Of a stretch of 36,137 bases of DNA, positions 7,874 through 15,681 are shown one piece after another. This DNA comes from an uncultured Collinsella sp. (GTDB taxonomy: Bacteria > Actinomycetota > Coriobacteriia > Coriobacteriales > Coriobacteriaceae). The notes under the pieces are model-generated. The model saw nothing but the letters and a program-made list of their open reading frames with translations. It had not been told where the DNA came from and did no database searches. Position numbers and translations under genes: made by a program. The DNA lies in the NCBI GenBank assembly GCA_902492545.1, contig CABULX010000005.1:1-36137 (forward strand). Reading direction: 5' to 3'. Positions within the stretch are counted from its first letter, which is position 1. Every line of letters begins with the position of its first letter.

Positions 7874-8554
7874 ATGGCGGAAATGCAAGACGAGGTGCTG
7901 GACTGGGACCTCACCGAGGCGGACCCCGACGACGGGAGCCACGGCGGCTGGACCGTGCTGGAGGACGGCTTCTACCCGTTCACCGTCCAGAAGATGGAGC
8001 GCGCCCGCTTCGAGGGCAGCGCGAAGATGCCGGCCTGCCCCATGGCGGTGCTGACGCTCAAGGTGCAGGGCGCCGGCGGCGAGGAGGCGCTGGTGACCCA
8101 GCGCGTGTACCTGCTGCAGCGCATGCTGTGGAAGGTCACGCAGTTCATGGAGGCCATCGGCCAGGGCCGCAACGAGCGCGGCAAGGTCGTCGTCAACTGG
8201 GGCGACGTCGAGGGCCGCGGCGGCTGGCTCAAGCTCAAGAAGCGCTCGTACACCAACCGCGACGGCCAGGAGCGCGAGACCAACGACGTGGACTGCTTCT
8301 GCAAGCCGGAGGAGCACGAGAAGGCGTGGCGAGCCTACGCCAAGCAGTGCGGCGAGGACCCCGACGCGGCCCTGAGCGCCCCGCAGGCGCAGCAGGCGCC
8401 CGCCCAGCAGGCGTACGCGCCCCAGGCGGCTCCCTACGCGCCCCAGGCGGCCCCGCAGCCGCAGCAGCAGTACCAGCAGCAGGCCATGGCGGGAATGCCC
8501 ACCCCGCAGCCGCAGGCGGGGGCGTCGCAGCACCCCGGCTGGGGCATCCAGTAG
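7874..8554 (+). CDS. DUF669 protein, probable ssDNA-binding factor
   Basis: The 226-residue protein has a beta-rich N-terminal domain (about 1-155) typical of DUF669, including ENGFY-like DGFYPFTV and a C-terminal KPEE segment. It then has a low-complexity Gln/Pro/Ala tail (about 160-215) ending in GWGIQ. The architecture, a folded domain plus a disordered tail, resembles SSB. Its position between a Sak4-type ATPase and helicase suggests a single-strand-binding role in recombination or replication. ATG 7874 follows a GAAAGGATGAG site. Function is inferred from neighbours. Confidence 0.8.
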   Translation: MAEMQDEVLDWDLTEADPDDGSHGGWTVLEDGFYPFTVQKMERARFEGSAKMPACPMAVLTLKVQGAGGEEALVTQRVYLLQRMLWKVTQFMEAIGQGRNERGKVVVNWGDVEGRGGWLKLKKRSYTNRDGQERETNDVDCFCKPEEHEKAWRAYAKQCGEDPDAALSAPQAQQAPAQQAYAPQAAPYAPQAAPQPQQQYQQQAMAGMPTPQPQAGASQHPGWGIQ

Positions 8555-8557
8555 CCC

Positions 8558-10165
8558 ATGGAGCTTAGGCCGTACCAGCGGGAGGCCGTGGACGCCGTGG
8601 AGGCCGAGTGGGAGCAGGGCCGGAGGCTGACGCTCCTGGTCCTGCCCACCGGCTGCGGCAAGACCGTGGTCTTCTGCAACGTGGCCAAGGACGTGGTGGA
8701 CCGGGGCGGGCGCGTGCTCATCCTGGCCCACCGCGGCGAGCTGCTGCAGCAGGCCGCCGACAAGCTCCAGGCCGCCACGGGCCTGGGGTGCGCGGTGGAG
8801 AAGGCGGAGGAGACCAGCCTGGGCAGCTGGTACCGCGTCACCGTGGGCAGCGTGCAGAGCATGATGAGGGCGAGGCGGCTGGCGCGCTTCCCCGCCGACT
8901 ACTTCAGCGCCATCGTGGTCGACGAGGCGCACCACGCGCTGTCGGACAGCTACCGCGCGGTGCTCGACCACTTCCCCGACGCCAAGGTGCTGGGCGTCAC
9001 CGCCACCGCCGACCGCGGCGACAAGCGCGACCTGGGCCAGCTTTTCGAGAGCGTGGCCTACGAGTACACGCTGCCGACGGCCATCCGCGAGGGGTACCTG
9101 TGCCCCATCAGGGCGCAGACCGTGCCGCTGTCCATCGACCTGGCGGGCGTGAAGGTGAGCGCGGGCGACTTCGCCGCCGGCGACCTGGGCACGGCGCTGG
9201 ACCCGTACCTGGACCGCATCGCCGACGAGATGCTGGCGGCGGGGTGCATGCAGCGCAAGACCGTGGCGTTCCTGCCGCTCGTGGCGACCAGCAAGAAGTT
9301 CGCGGCGGCGCTCGCCGCCAAGGGCTTCGACGCCATGGAGGTCGACGGCGAGAGCGAGGACCGCGCCGAGGTGCTTGGGCGCTACGAGCAGGCCGGCCCC
9401 GGCGCGGTGCTGTGCAACTCCATGCTGCTCACCGAGGGCTGGGACTGCCCGAGCGTGGACTGCGTGGTGGTCCTGCGGCCCACGAAGGTGCGCAGCCTGT
9501 ACGTGCAGATGGTCGGGCGCGGCACGCGCCTGAGCCCGGAGACGGGCAAGGCGGAGCTGCTGGTGCTCGACTTCCTGTGGATGACCGAGCGCCACGACCT
9601 GTGCCGCCCGGCGCACCTGGTGGCGCAGTCGCCCGAGGTGGCGGCGCGCATGGCCGAGCTGGCCGAGCAGGCCCCGGGCGGGGTCGACCTGGAGGCGTGC
9701 GAGCGGCAGGCCAGCGCCGACGTGGTGGCGCAGCGCGAGGAGAGCCTGGCGCGGGAGCTGAAGGCCATGAAGGGCCGCAAGCGCAAGCTGGTCGACCCCG
9801 TGCAGTTCGAGATGAGCATCCAGGCCGAGGACCTGGCGGGCTGGGAGCCCGCCTTCCCCGCCGACCTGGAGCCGCCGACGGACAAGCAGCTGGCGGCGCT
9901 GGAGCGCTTCGGCATCTTCCCCGACGAGGTGGCGTGCAAGGGCAAGGCCAGCCTGCTGCTGGAGCGCCTGGACAAGCGCCGCCGCGAGGGGCTGACGACG
10001 CCCAAGCAGATACGCTGCCTGGAGCGCTTCGGCTTCTCGCACGTGGGCACGTGGCCGTTCGACGCGGCCAGCAACATGATCAGCCGCATAGCGGCGCAGG
10101 GCTGGCGCGGCGTCCCGCGCGGCGTCGACCCCGCGACGTACGACCCGACGACGATGGAGGTGTAG
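8558..10165 (+). CDS. Superfamily 2 DEAH-type helicase
   Basis: The 535-residue protein carries SF2 motifs in order: the N-terminal RPYQREAV, Walker A PTGCGKT (30-36), DEAH (122-125), the VTATADR coupling motif, and QMVGRGTRLSP for motif VI. This is the ResIII/UvrB-like two-lobed helicase seen in many phage replication modules. The last 150 residues are helical, and a Glu-Arg-Phe-Gly repeat-like pair (LERFGIF, LERFGFS) is visible. It probably unwinds or translocates on duplex DNA during phage replication initiation. The ATG follows the DUF669 stop by 3 nt. Confidence 0.92.
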   Translation: MELRPYQREAVDAVEAEWEQGRRLTLLVLPTGCGKTVVFCNVAKDVVDRGGRVLILAHRGELLQQAADKLQAATGLGCAVEKAEETSLGSWYRVTVGSVQSMMRARRLARFPADYFSAIVVDEAHHALSDSYRAVLDHFPDAKVLGVTATADRGDKRDLGQLFESVAYEYTLPTAIREGYLCPIRAQTVPLSIDLAGVKVSAGDFAAGDLGTALDPYLDRIADEMLAAGCMQRKTVAFLPLVATSKKFAAALAAKGFDAMEVDGESEDRAEVLGRYEQAGPGAVLCNSMLLTEGWDCPSVDCVVVLRPTKVRSLYVQMVGRGTRLSPETGKAELLVLDFLWMTERHDLCRPAHLVAQSPEVAARMAELAEQAPGGVDLEACERQASADVVAQREESLARELKAMKGRKRKLVDPVQFEMSIQAEDLAGWEPAFPADLEPPTDKQLAALERFGIFPDEVACKGKASLLLERLDKRRREGLTTPKQIRCLERFGFSHVGTWPFDAASNMISRIAAQGWRGVPRGVDPATYDPTTMEV

Positions 10166-10168
10166 GAG

Positions 10169-12589
10169 ATGGACGAAAGCCTTCTGGGCGAAGACCTCGA
10201 CGGCATCCTGGCGGCGCTGCCGGCGTCGTCGCTCGACTACCAGGAATGGGTGGGCGTCGGCATGGCGCTCAAGGCCGAGGGCTACGGCTGCGAGGTCTGG
10301 GACGCGTGGAGCGCCGCCGACGCGGCGCGCTACCACGCCGGCGAGTGCGAGCGCAAGTGGCGCTCCTTCGGCGACGGCGGCGAGGGCCGCGTGAACGGCG
10401 GCACCATCGTGCAGATGGCCCTGGAGCGCGGCTACGAGCCGCCCGGCTGGGGCGACGACGAGGCGTTCGGCTGGGACCTGGCCGAGGCCGACCCGTGGGA
10501 CGGCCCGGGGGCGCGGGGCGGGCGCGAGTGGCGCACGACGCGCCCGCAGCAGCAGGGCCAGGCCAAGCCCGCCAACATTGTGGTCGACCCCACGTGGCTG
10601 GAGGGCGAGGAGCTGCGCGAGCCGGAGGGCGCGGCGTGGCACCCGGCCGACCAGCTGACGCGCTACCTGTCGGCGCTGTTCGACCCCGAGGACATAGTGG
10701 GCTACGTCACCGCCGCGTTCGAGCGCGACGGGCGGTGGACGCCCGCGGGCAAGGGCGACTGCACCCGCACCGCCGGCGAGATCATCCAGCAGCTGGCGAA
10801 GTACGGCGACGATTTGAGCTACACGCTGGGGCAGCCGAACGCCGAGGCCGGCGCGTGGATACGCTTCAACCCGCTCGACGGGCAGGGCGTGCGCAACGAC
10901 AACGTGGCGGAGTTCCGCTACGCGCTCGTGGAGTCCGACGAGATGGCGCCCGGCCGCCAGATGGCCGTGATGCGCGCGCTGGAGCTGCCCATCGCCGCGG
11001 TGGTCCACAGCGGCAACAAGAGCGTGCACGCCATCGTGCGCGTGGACGCCAAGGACTACGACGAGTACCGCAAGCGCGTGGACTTCTTGTACCGCACCTG
11101 CGCGGACAACGGCCTGAAGCTGGACACGCAGAACAAGAACCCCAGCAGGCTGAGCCGCATGCCCGGCGTGGAGCGCGCCGGGCGCAAGCAGTGGCTCGTG
11201 GCAGAGTCGATTGGCCGGGCCAGCTGGAAGGACTGGCGGGAGTGGCTCGACGAGCAGAACGACGACCTGCCCGACCCCGAGACGCTGGACCGCACGTGGG
11301 ACGACATGCCGGAGCTGGCCCCGCCGCTCATCGAGGGCGTGCTGCGCCAGGGGCACAAGATGCTCCTGGCCGGGCCGTCCAAGGCGGGCAAGTCCTTCGC
11401 GCTCATCGCGCTGACGGTGGCCATCGCCGAGGGCCTGGAGTGGTTCGGCTGGCGCTGCGCCCAGGGCCGCGTGATGTACGTGAACCTGGAGCTGGACAGG
11501 GCATCCTGCCTGCACCGCTTCCGCGACGTGTACGCCGCCATGGGCGCGCGGCCCAACAACCTGGCCAACGTGGCCGTGTGGAACCTGCGCGGCAAGTCCA
11601 AGCCGATGGACCAGCTGGCGCCGGCGCTCATACGGCGCGCGGCCAAGGAGCGCCCCATCGCCGTGATCATCGACCCCATCTACAAGGTCATCACCGGCGA
11701 CGAGAACAGCGCGGACCAGATGGCGGCGTTCTGCAACCAGTTCGACAAGGTGGCCGACGGGCTGGGCTGCGCGGTCATCTACTGCCACCACCACTCCAAG
11801 GGCGCCCAGGGCGGCAAGCGCTCCATGGACCGCGCCAGCGGCTCGGGCGTGTTCGCGCGAGACCCCGACGCGCTGCTGGACATGCTGGAGCTGCACGTCT
11901 CCGACGAGCTGCGCGACCAGCTGGAGGCCCGCGCGGTCGGGCAGCAGGCCGCGGGCTTCATGGACGCCAACGCCGCGCGGCTGGGCGCGGGGTGGCGCGC
12001 CGAGGTGCCCGAGGACGACCTGGCGGCGGGCGGCGACAAGCTCATGGCCGCGTGCCGCTCCATCGTGCAGGCGCGCGCGCCGGAGTGGACCAAGGCGTAC
12101 CTCGACGGCATCCTGGCCGCGCGGGGCAGGGCCAAGGCGATGAGCGCATGGCGCGTGGAGGGCACCCTGCGCGAGTTCCCGCGCTTCGAGCCGGTGAACC
12201 TGCTGTTCGACTACCCCATGCACGCGGTCGACCGCACGGGGCTTCTGGCGGACGCCAGCCCCGAGGGCGAGGAGATGGGGCGCATGGACTACCGCGCGCA
12301 GGGCCGCGAGCGCAAGGCCAGGAACGACGCCAGGAAGCAGGAGGAGAAGCTGGCGGCGCTGCGCGAGGGCATGGCCGCCTGCGCCGAGGACGGCGTGGAC
12401 GCCACCGTGGCCAACGTGGTGGAGCGCATGCCCGAGGTGAACGGCAAGCAGGTGACCAAGGCCACCGTGCAGTCATGGGTCAAGGCTTCGGCAAACGAGT
12501 GGTGCACGATCATCAGCGAAGGAGGCAAGGGCAACCAGCCAGGCGTGCTGCGCGACCCCGAGATGGAGGACGCCATGACGGGCTGGTAG
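10169..12589 (+). CDS. Primase-helicase (PriCT_2 plus RepA-like AAA_25)
   Basis: The 806-residue protein begins with a PriCT_2-like helical domain (about 15-75: EWVGVGMALKAEGYG, ECERKWRSF). A primase-like core follows, with SGNKSVHAIVRVD starting at residue 281. Next comes a RecA-fold helicase domain with Walker A GPSKAGKS (402-409) and Walker B VIIDPIYK (Asp502). This combination is typical of phage replication proteins that prime and unwind DNA. A helical C-terminus contains a possible winged-helix segment (VANVVERMPEVNGKQVTKATVQ). An unusual feature is that the primase part lies before the helicase with the PriCT_2 domain at the very start. GGAGGTGTAGGAG precedes ATG 10169. Confidence 0.9.
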   Translation: MDESLLGEDLDGILAALPASSLDYQEWVGVGMALKAEGYGCEVWDAWSAADAARYHAGECERKWRSFGDGGEGRVNGGTIVQMALERGYEPPGWGDDEAFGWDLAEADPWDGPGARGGREWRTTRPQQQGQAKPANIVVDPTWLEGEELREPEGAAWHPADQLTRYLSALFDPEDIVGYVTAAFERDGRWTPAGKGDCTRTAGEIIQQLAKYGDDLSYTLGQPNAEAGAWIRFNPLDGQGVRNDNVAEFRYALVESDEMAPGRQMAVMRALELPIAAVVHSGNKSVHAIVRVDAKDYDEYRKRVDFLYRTCADNGLKLDTQNKNPSRLSRMPGVERAGRKQWLVAESIGRASWKDWREWLDEQNDDLPDPETLDRTWDDMPELAPPLIEGVLRQGHKMLLAGPSKAGKSFALIALTVAIAEGLEWFGWRCAQGRVMYVNLELDRASCLHRFRDVYAAMGARPNNLANVAVWNLRGKSKPMDQLAPALIRRAAKERPIAVIIDPIYKVITGDENSADQMAAFCNQFDKVADGLGCAVIYCHHHSKGAQGGKRSMDRASGSGVFARDPDALLDMLELHVSDELRDQLEARAVGQQAAGFMDANAARLGAGWRAEVPEDDLAAGGDKLMAACRSIVQARAPEWTKAYLDGILAARGRAKAMSAWRVEGTLREFPRFEPVNLLFDYPMHAVDRTGLLADASPEGEEMGRMDYRAQGRERKARNDARKQEEKLAALREGMAACAEDGVDATVANVVERMPEVNGKQVTKATVQSWVKASANEWCTIISEGGKGNQPGVLRDPEMEDAMTGW

Positions 12590-12605
12590 GCGGCTGCTGC
12601 GTGTA

Positions 12606-12644
12606 TGTATGGACTATCCCTAAAGGGATAAGTGTATCCATACA
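12606..12644. promoter_or_regulatory. Nested inverted repeat in intergenic DNA
   Basis: The arms TGTATGGA (12606-12613) and TCCATACA (12637-12644) enclose a second perfect dyad, TATCCCT-AA-AGGGATA (12615-12630). The region is AT-rich compared with its surroundings and has no T-tract after it, so it is not a simple terminator. It could be an operator, a replication-initiation site or an RNA control element. Confidence 0.5.
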
Positions 12645-12660
12645 GACAAAACCAACAAGT

Positions 12661-12736
12661 TGGATGGCGGCGGGGCCGTGCGTGCGGGCTGAAGCCGCGC
12701 CCGCACTCGTGCGCGGTGGCCACGCCCCGCCATCCA
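12661..12736. repeat. Long GC-rich cruciform-capable repeat
   Basis: A 10-bp outer arm, TGGATGGCGG (12661-12670), pairs with CCGCCATCCA (12727-12736). Inside it GTGCGGGC (12682-12689) pairs with GCCCGCAC (12699-12706) around a 9-nt loop. It ends 41 bp before the next gene. There is no poly-T, so it is a structured leader or replication site rather than a standard terminator. Confidence 0.5.
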
Positions 12737-12777
12737 TGCAACCAGACGAAATACGAACGAACGAAGGAGAACGGGAC

Positions 12778-13353
12778 ATGGGAATCATCTGCGAGAGCTG
12801 CGGGCGCGACATCGGCGCCCTGGGGCAGGACAACATGAGCTGCACCAGCGAGCCGCTGTGCGAGGACTGCTGGAGCGAGCGGCAGAGCCACGCGGTGGCC
12901 GCGCTGAAGCGCGAGAACGCCAGCCTGCGGCGCAGGAACGAGTCGCTGGACAAGAATCGCACCACGCTGGAGCTTCAGCTGGCGGAGGCCAACCGCAGGC
13001 TGCGCGATGATGGCGCCAGCCCCGAGGCGACGAAGTTCGCGGCGAGCGCGGTCAAGGACGCGCGCCTGAGCATCGAGACGGTCTACAAGGCGAGCCGCGA
13101 GCGAGCCCTGGCGCTCACGAAGCTGGACGAGTGCGAGATGTGGCTGGGGCGCTGCGAGCCCAAGGGGACGGCGGCGCCGACGCTCGAGGGCGCGGCCCAG
13201 GACGCCGCCATGCCGTGCCTGAAGGACGACGGGGCGCACGGCTTCGCGATGCCCGACGTGAGCGTCGAGATAAACGCCGAGAAGGTCGCCGAGACAGTGG
13301 CGAAAAGCCTGCGCGAATCAGTGCAGCCGGCCCTGCGGATGGCGGTGGAGTAG
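12778..13353 (+). CDS. Zinc-finger protein with Acb2/Tad1-like helical hairpin
   Basis: The 191-residue protein has an N-terminal zinc-binding segment (Cys5, Cys8, Cys22, Cys28, Cys31), a coiled coil (about 38-78), and then the segment SRERALALTKLDECEMW at residues 106-122. This last element closely resembles the helical-hairpin signature (SRE-x-SLALTKLEEA-x-MW) found in Acb2 and in Tad1-type phage proteins, which bind cyclic-nucleotide signals of CBASS and Thoeris. I infer that it may be an anti-defence sponge. The extra zinc finger and C-terminal helix are not part of the usual short Acb2. A GAAGGAG site precedes ATG 12778. The alternative is a structural or regulatory protein that merely shares the hairpin. 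Confidence 0.6.
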   Translation: MGIICESCGRDIGALGQDNMSCTSEPLCEDCWSERQSHAVAALKRENASLRRRNESLDKNRTTLELQLAEANRRLRDDGASPEATKFAASAVKDARLSIETVYKASRERALALTKLDECEMWLGRCEPKGTAAPTLEGAAQDAAMPCLKDDGAHGFAMPDVSVEINAEKVAETVAKSLRESVQPALRMAVE

Positions 13354-13355
13354 CC

Positions 13356-13538
13356 ATGGAGCGGCAGACGAAGCCCAAGCGCCGCCCCAGCATCGAGGTG
13401 CGCTGCCCGGAGTGCGGCACGCGCGATACGTGGCACCACCTGCCGAAGGGCGGGGACCGCTGCCGGTGGTGCGGGCACCCGTTCGAGGACTTCGCGTACC
13501 GCAAGGCCGCCCCGAGAGCGGAGGGCGGCGCGCGATGA
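13356..13538 (+). CDS. Small zinc-ribbon protein
   Basis: The 60-residue protein has two CxxC knuckles (CPECG and CRWCG, about 21 residues apart) separated by GTRDTWHHLPKGGDR, the plan of a single zinc ribbon. A basic N-terminus (RQTKPKRRPS) suggests nucleic-acid contact. It overlaps the next gene (GATGA). No specific role can be assigned. Confidence 0.7.
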   Translation: MERQTKPKRRPSIEVRCPECGTRDTWHHLPKGGDRCRWCGHPFEDFAYRKAAPRAEGGAR

Positions 13539-13735
13539 CGAACTGGGAATACTACTTCGGGACGCCGGAGAAGACGGCGCACATGGAGGTGGAGTTCTAC
13601 GCCATCCCGGCGATGGTGATCGTGAAGCGCGAGGAGTGTGCCGGCAATACCGCCACGCTCAGGGTCGTGGCGCGCTTCTACTCGTACGAGGGGTACCTGG
13701 AATGGCTCAAGGCAGAGAGGGAGGAGGACGCGTGA
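13535..13735 (+). CDS. Small soluble protein, unknown function
   Basis: The 66-residue protein has mixed alpha/beta character, with a central hydrophobic strand (FYAIPAMVIVKRE) and an aromatic helix (YEGYLEWLKAERE). No family is recognised. ATGA overlaps on the left and GTGA on the right show that it is a true member of this run of small genes. Confidence 0.65.
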   Translation: MTNWEYYFGTPEKTAHMEVEFYAIPAMVIVKREECAGNTATLRVVARFYSYEGYLEWLKAEREEDA

Positions 13736-13857
13736 GGAACGTCAACTGGGGCTGCCTGCTGTTCCTGGCCGCGGCGCTGGCCGTCGACGCGCTGCTGCTC
13801 ATGGCGGCGCGCTCGCTCGCGATGGGGCTCCTGTCCCTGTACGCGTCGGCGTTCTAG
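13732..13857 (+). CDS. Very small membrane protein
   Basis: The 41-residue product starts at GTG 13732 in a GTGA overlap. Nearly all of it is hydrophobic (residues 7-40), enough for one long or two short membrane helices. It is the last gene before the packaging module. Function is unknown; the sequence shows only that it should insert in the membrane. Confidence 0.55.
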   Translation: MRNVNWGCLLFLAAALAVDALLLMAARSLAMGLLSLYASAF

Positions 13858-13935
13858 GCGCGGGCGACACCGCTGGCAGCATATCGTCGTGCGGACGGGC
13901 CAGGGCAGGCCCGCCGGCGACCTCCTATTCGGGTC

Positions 13936-13962
13936 GGGCCGTCCTTCGGGGCGGCCCTTCCT
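13936..13962 (+). terminator. Probable terminator before terminase
   Basis: A 9-bp stem (13936-13944 with 13949-13957, one T-G pair) is capped by a stable TTCG tetraloop and followed by TTCCTCGTTTC, a weak T-rich tail. It ends the early/accessory transcript and sits in the 132-bp gap between the small genes and terminase, a place where a packaging site would also be expected. Confidence 0.55.
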
Positions 13963-13989
13963 CGTTTCAGGGGCGACACAGCGGGCACC

Positions 13990-15678
13990 ATGGCCGGCAT
14001 GGGAAGCAGCAAGCAGGACATAACGCCGGCGCAGGAGCGCTACTGCCAGGAGAGGGCCAAGGGCGCGACGCAGCGCCGGGCCTACCTGTCCGCGTTCCCG
14101 TCCAGCGAGAGGTGGAAGCCCGCCACGGTGGACAACCGCGCCTACGAGCTGGAGAAGCGCCGTGAGGTTTCGGCGAGGCTCAAGGAGCTGCAGAAGGCCG
14201 CGGCCGCCGCGGCCGTGGTGACGCGCGCGGAGATAGTCGGCGCGCAGGCCATGCTGCTGCGCAAGGGCGTGGCCGCCGTCGAGGCGCACAGCCTGGCGGA
14301 CAAGGACCTCGCCCCGGCCGTCAAGGCGCTGGCCGACGCGAGCGACCGCCTGATGGCGTGGCTGCCGGAGGACGAGCCCGACGAGCGCCCCGCGTTCGTG
14401 CGGGACTTCGCGCTGCTGCTGGGGCCGCGCTTCCTCGCGCCGCACCGCATGATAGCCGACGGCTACCGCGGCGATATCTGGCTGGCGGGCGGGCGCGGCT
14501 CGTGCAAGTCGTCGTTCTGCAGCCTTGAGGTCGTGAACCACATCGAGCGCAACCCCGACCAGCACGCCGTGGTGCTCATGAAGCGCAAGGCGGACCTGCG
14601 CGACGCGGCCTACGCCCAGGTGGTGTGGGCCATCCGCGCGCTCGGGCTGGAAGACCAGTACGACATGCCGGAGTCCACGCTGCGCATCACCAAGAAGGCC
14701 ACGGGGCAGAAGATCATCTTCCGCGGCTGCGACAACGCGAACAAGATCAAGTCCATCAAGGTGCCGTTCGGCTACGTGGGCTGCGTGTGGTTCGAGGAGG
14801 CCGACCAGTTCCGCGGCATGGCCGAGGTGCGCAAGGTCACGCAGTCGCTCACGCGAGGCGGCGAGAGCTGCGTGCGCCTGTACTCGTTCAACCCGCCGCG
14901 CTCGGCGCGCTGCTGGGTCAACGCCGAGATGGAGCGCCGCGAGGCCGAGGGCCTGCCGGTGTTCCGCTCCACGTACCTGGACGTGCCGCCCGAGTGGCTG
15001 GGCCCGCAGTTCATCGCCGACGCCGAGGAGCTGAAGCGCACCGACGAGCGCGCGTACCGCCACGAGTACCTGGGCGAGCCGGTGGGCATCGGCACCGAGG
15101 TGTTCGACAACGTGGTGTTCCGCGCCATCACGGACGAGGAGATCGCGCAGTTCGAGCGCCTGCGCTTCGGCCAGGACTTCGGCTGGTACCCCGACCCGTG
15201 GGCCGTGACCGGCAGCGAGTGGAGGCCCGGCCAGCGCGAGCTGCTGACGTTCTGCGAGGACGGAGCGAACAAGCTGCCGCCCGACGAGCAGGCCGAGCGC
15301 GTCAAGGCGCTGCTCACGTGGAGCGACGGGGAGGGCCGCGCGCCCGCGTACCACCACCTGCCCGTGCTGTCCGACGACGCCGACCCCACGGCCATCGCCG
15401 TGCAGCGCGACCACGGCGCGAACGCCCGGGCGGCGGGCAAGGGAAAGCCGGGCCGCATGGCCAGCTACCGCTTCCTGCAGTGCCTCGCGGCGTGGGTCAT
15501 CGACCCAGTGCGCTGCCCGAGGCTGGCGGCGGAGGTGCGGGCCCTGGAGTACGCGCAGTCCCCGGACGGCGAGGTGCTCAACGAGATACCCGACGGGAAC
15601 GACCACTGGGTGGACGCCACCCGCTACGCGACGATGGACGAGGCGCGCAGGACGCGCGGATACAGGAAGGCGGCATAG
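13990..15678 (+). CDS. terL: Terminase, small-subunit-like N-terminus fused to large subunit
   Basis: The 562-residue protein packages DNA into proheads. Residues 9-70 (ITPAQERYCQERAKGATQRR, ... VDNRAYELEKRREV) match the Terminase_2 small-subunit DNA-binding pattern. The large-subunit ATPase follows, with Walker A GGRGSCKSS (167-175) and Walker B VWFEEADQ (266-273). The PBSX-type nuclease region includes GQDFGWYPDPW near residue 395 and a C-terminal DHWVDATRYA. No separate small terminase gene is found upstream, which supports a natural fusion. ATG 13990 has a weak ribosome site; ATG 13999 is an alternative. Confidence 0.93.
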   Translation: MAGMGSSKQDITPAQERYCQERAKGATQRRAYLSAFPSSERWKPATVDNRAYELEKRREVSARLKELQKAAAAAAVVTRAEIVGAQAMLLRKGVAAVEAHSLADKDLAPAVKALADASDRLMAWLPEDEPDERPAFVRDFALLLGPRFLAPHRMIADGYRGDIWLAGGRGSCKSSFCSLEVVNHIERNPDQHAVVLMKRKADLRDAAYAQVVWAIRALGLEDQYDMPESTLRITKKATGQKIIFRGCDNANKIKSIKVPFGYVGCVWFEEADQFRGMAEVRKVTQSLTRGGESCVRLYSFNPPRSARCWVNAEMERREAEGLPVFRSTYLDVPPEWLGPQFIADAEELKRTDERAYRHEYLGEPVGIGTEVFDNVVFRAITDEEIAQFERLRFGQDFGWYPDPWAVTGSEWRPGQRELLTFCEDGANKLPPDEQAERVKALLTWSDGEGRAPAYHHLPVLSDDADPTAIAVQRDHGANARAAGKGKPGRMASYRFLQCLAAWVIDPVRCPRLAAEVRALEYAQSPDGEVLNEIPDGNDHWVDATRYATMDEARRTRGYRKAA

Positions 15679-15681
15679 AGC

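Noticed and set aside
6776..12223. A 1815-codon open frame on the minus strand
   Set aside because: It mirrors eight well-supported plus-strand genes, gives a Leu/Arg/His/Ala-rich product without any domain, and is a normal effect of high GC at third codon positions.
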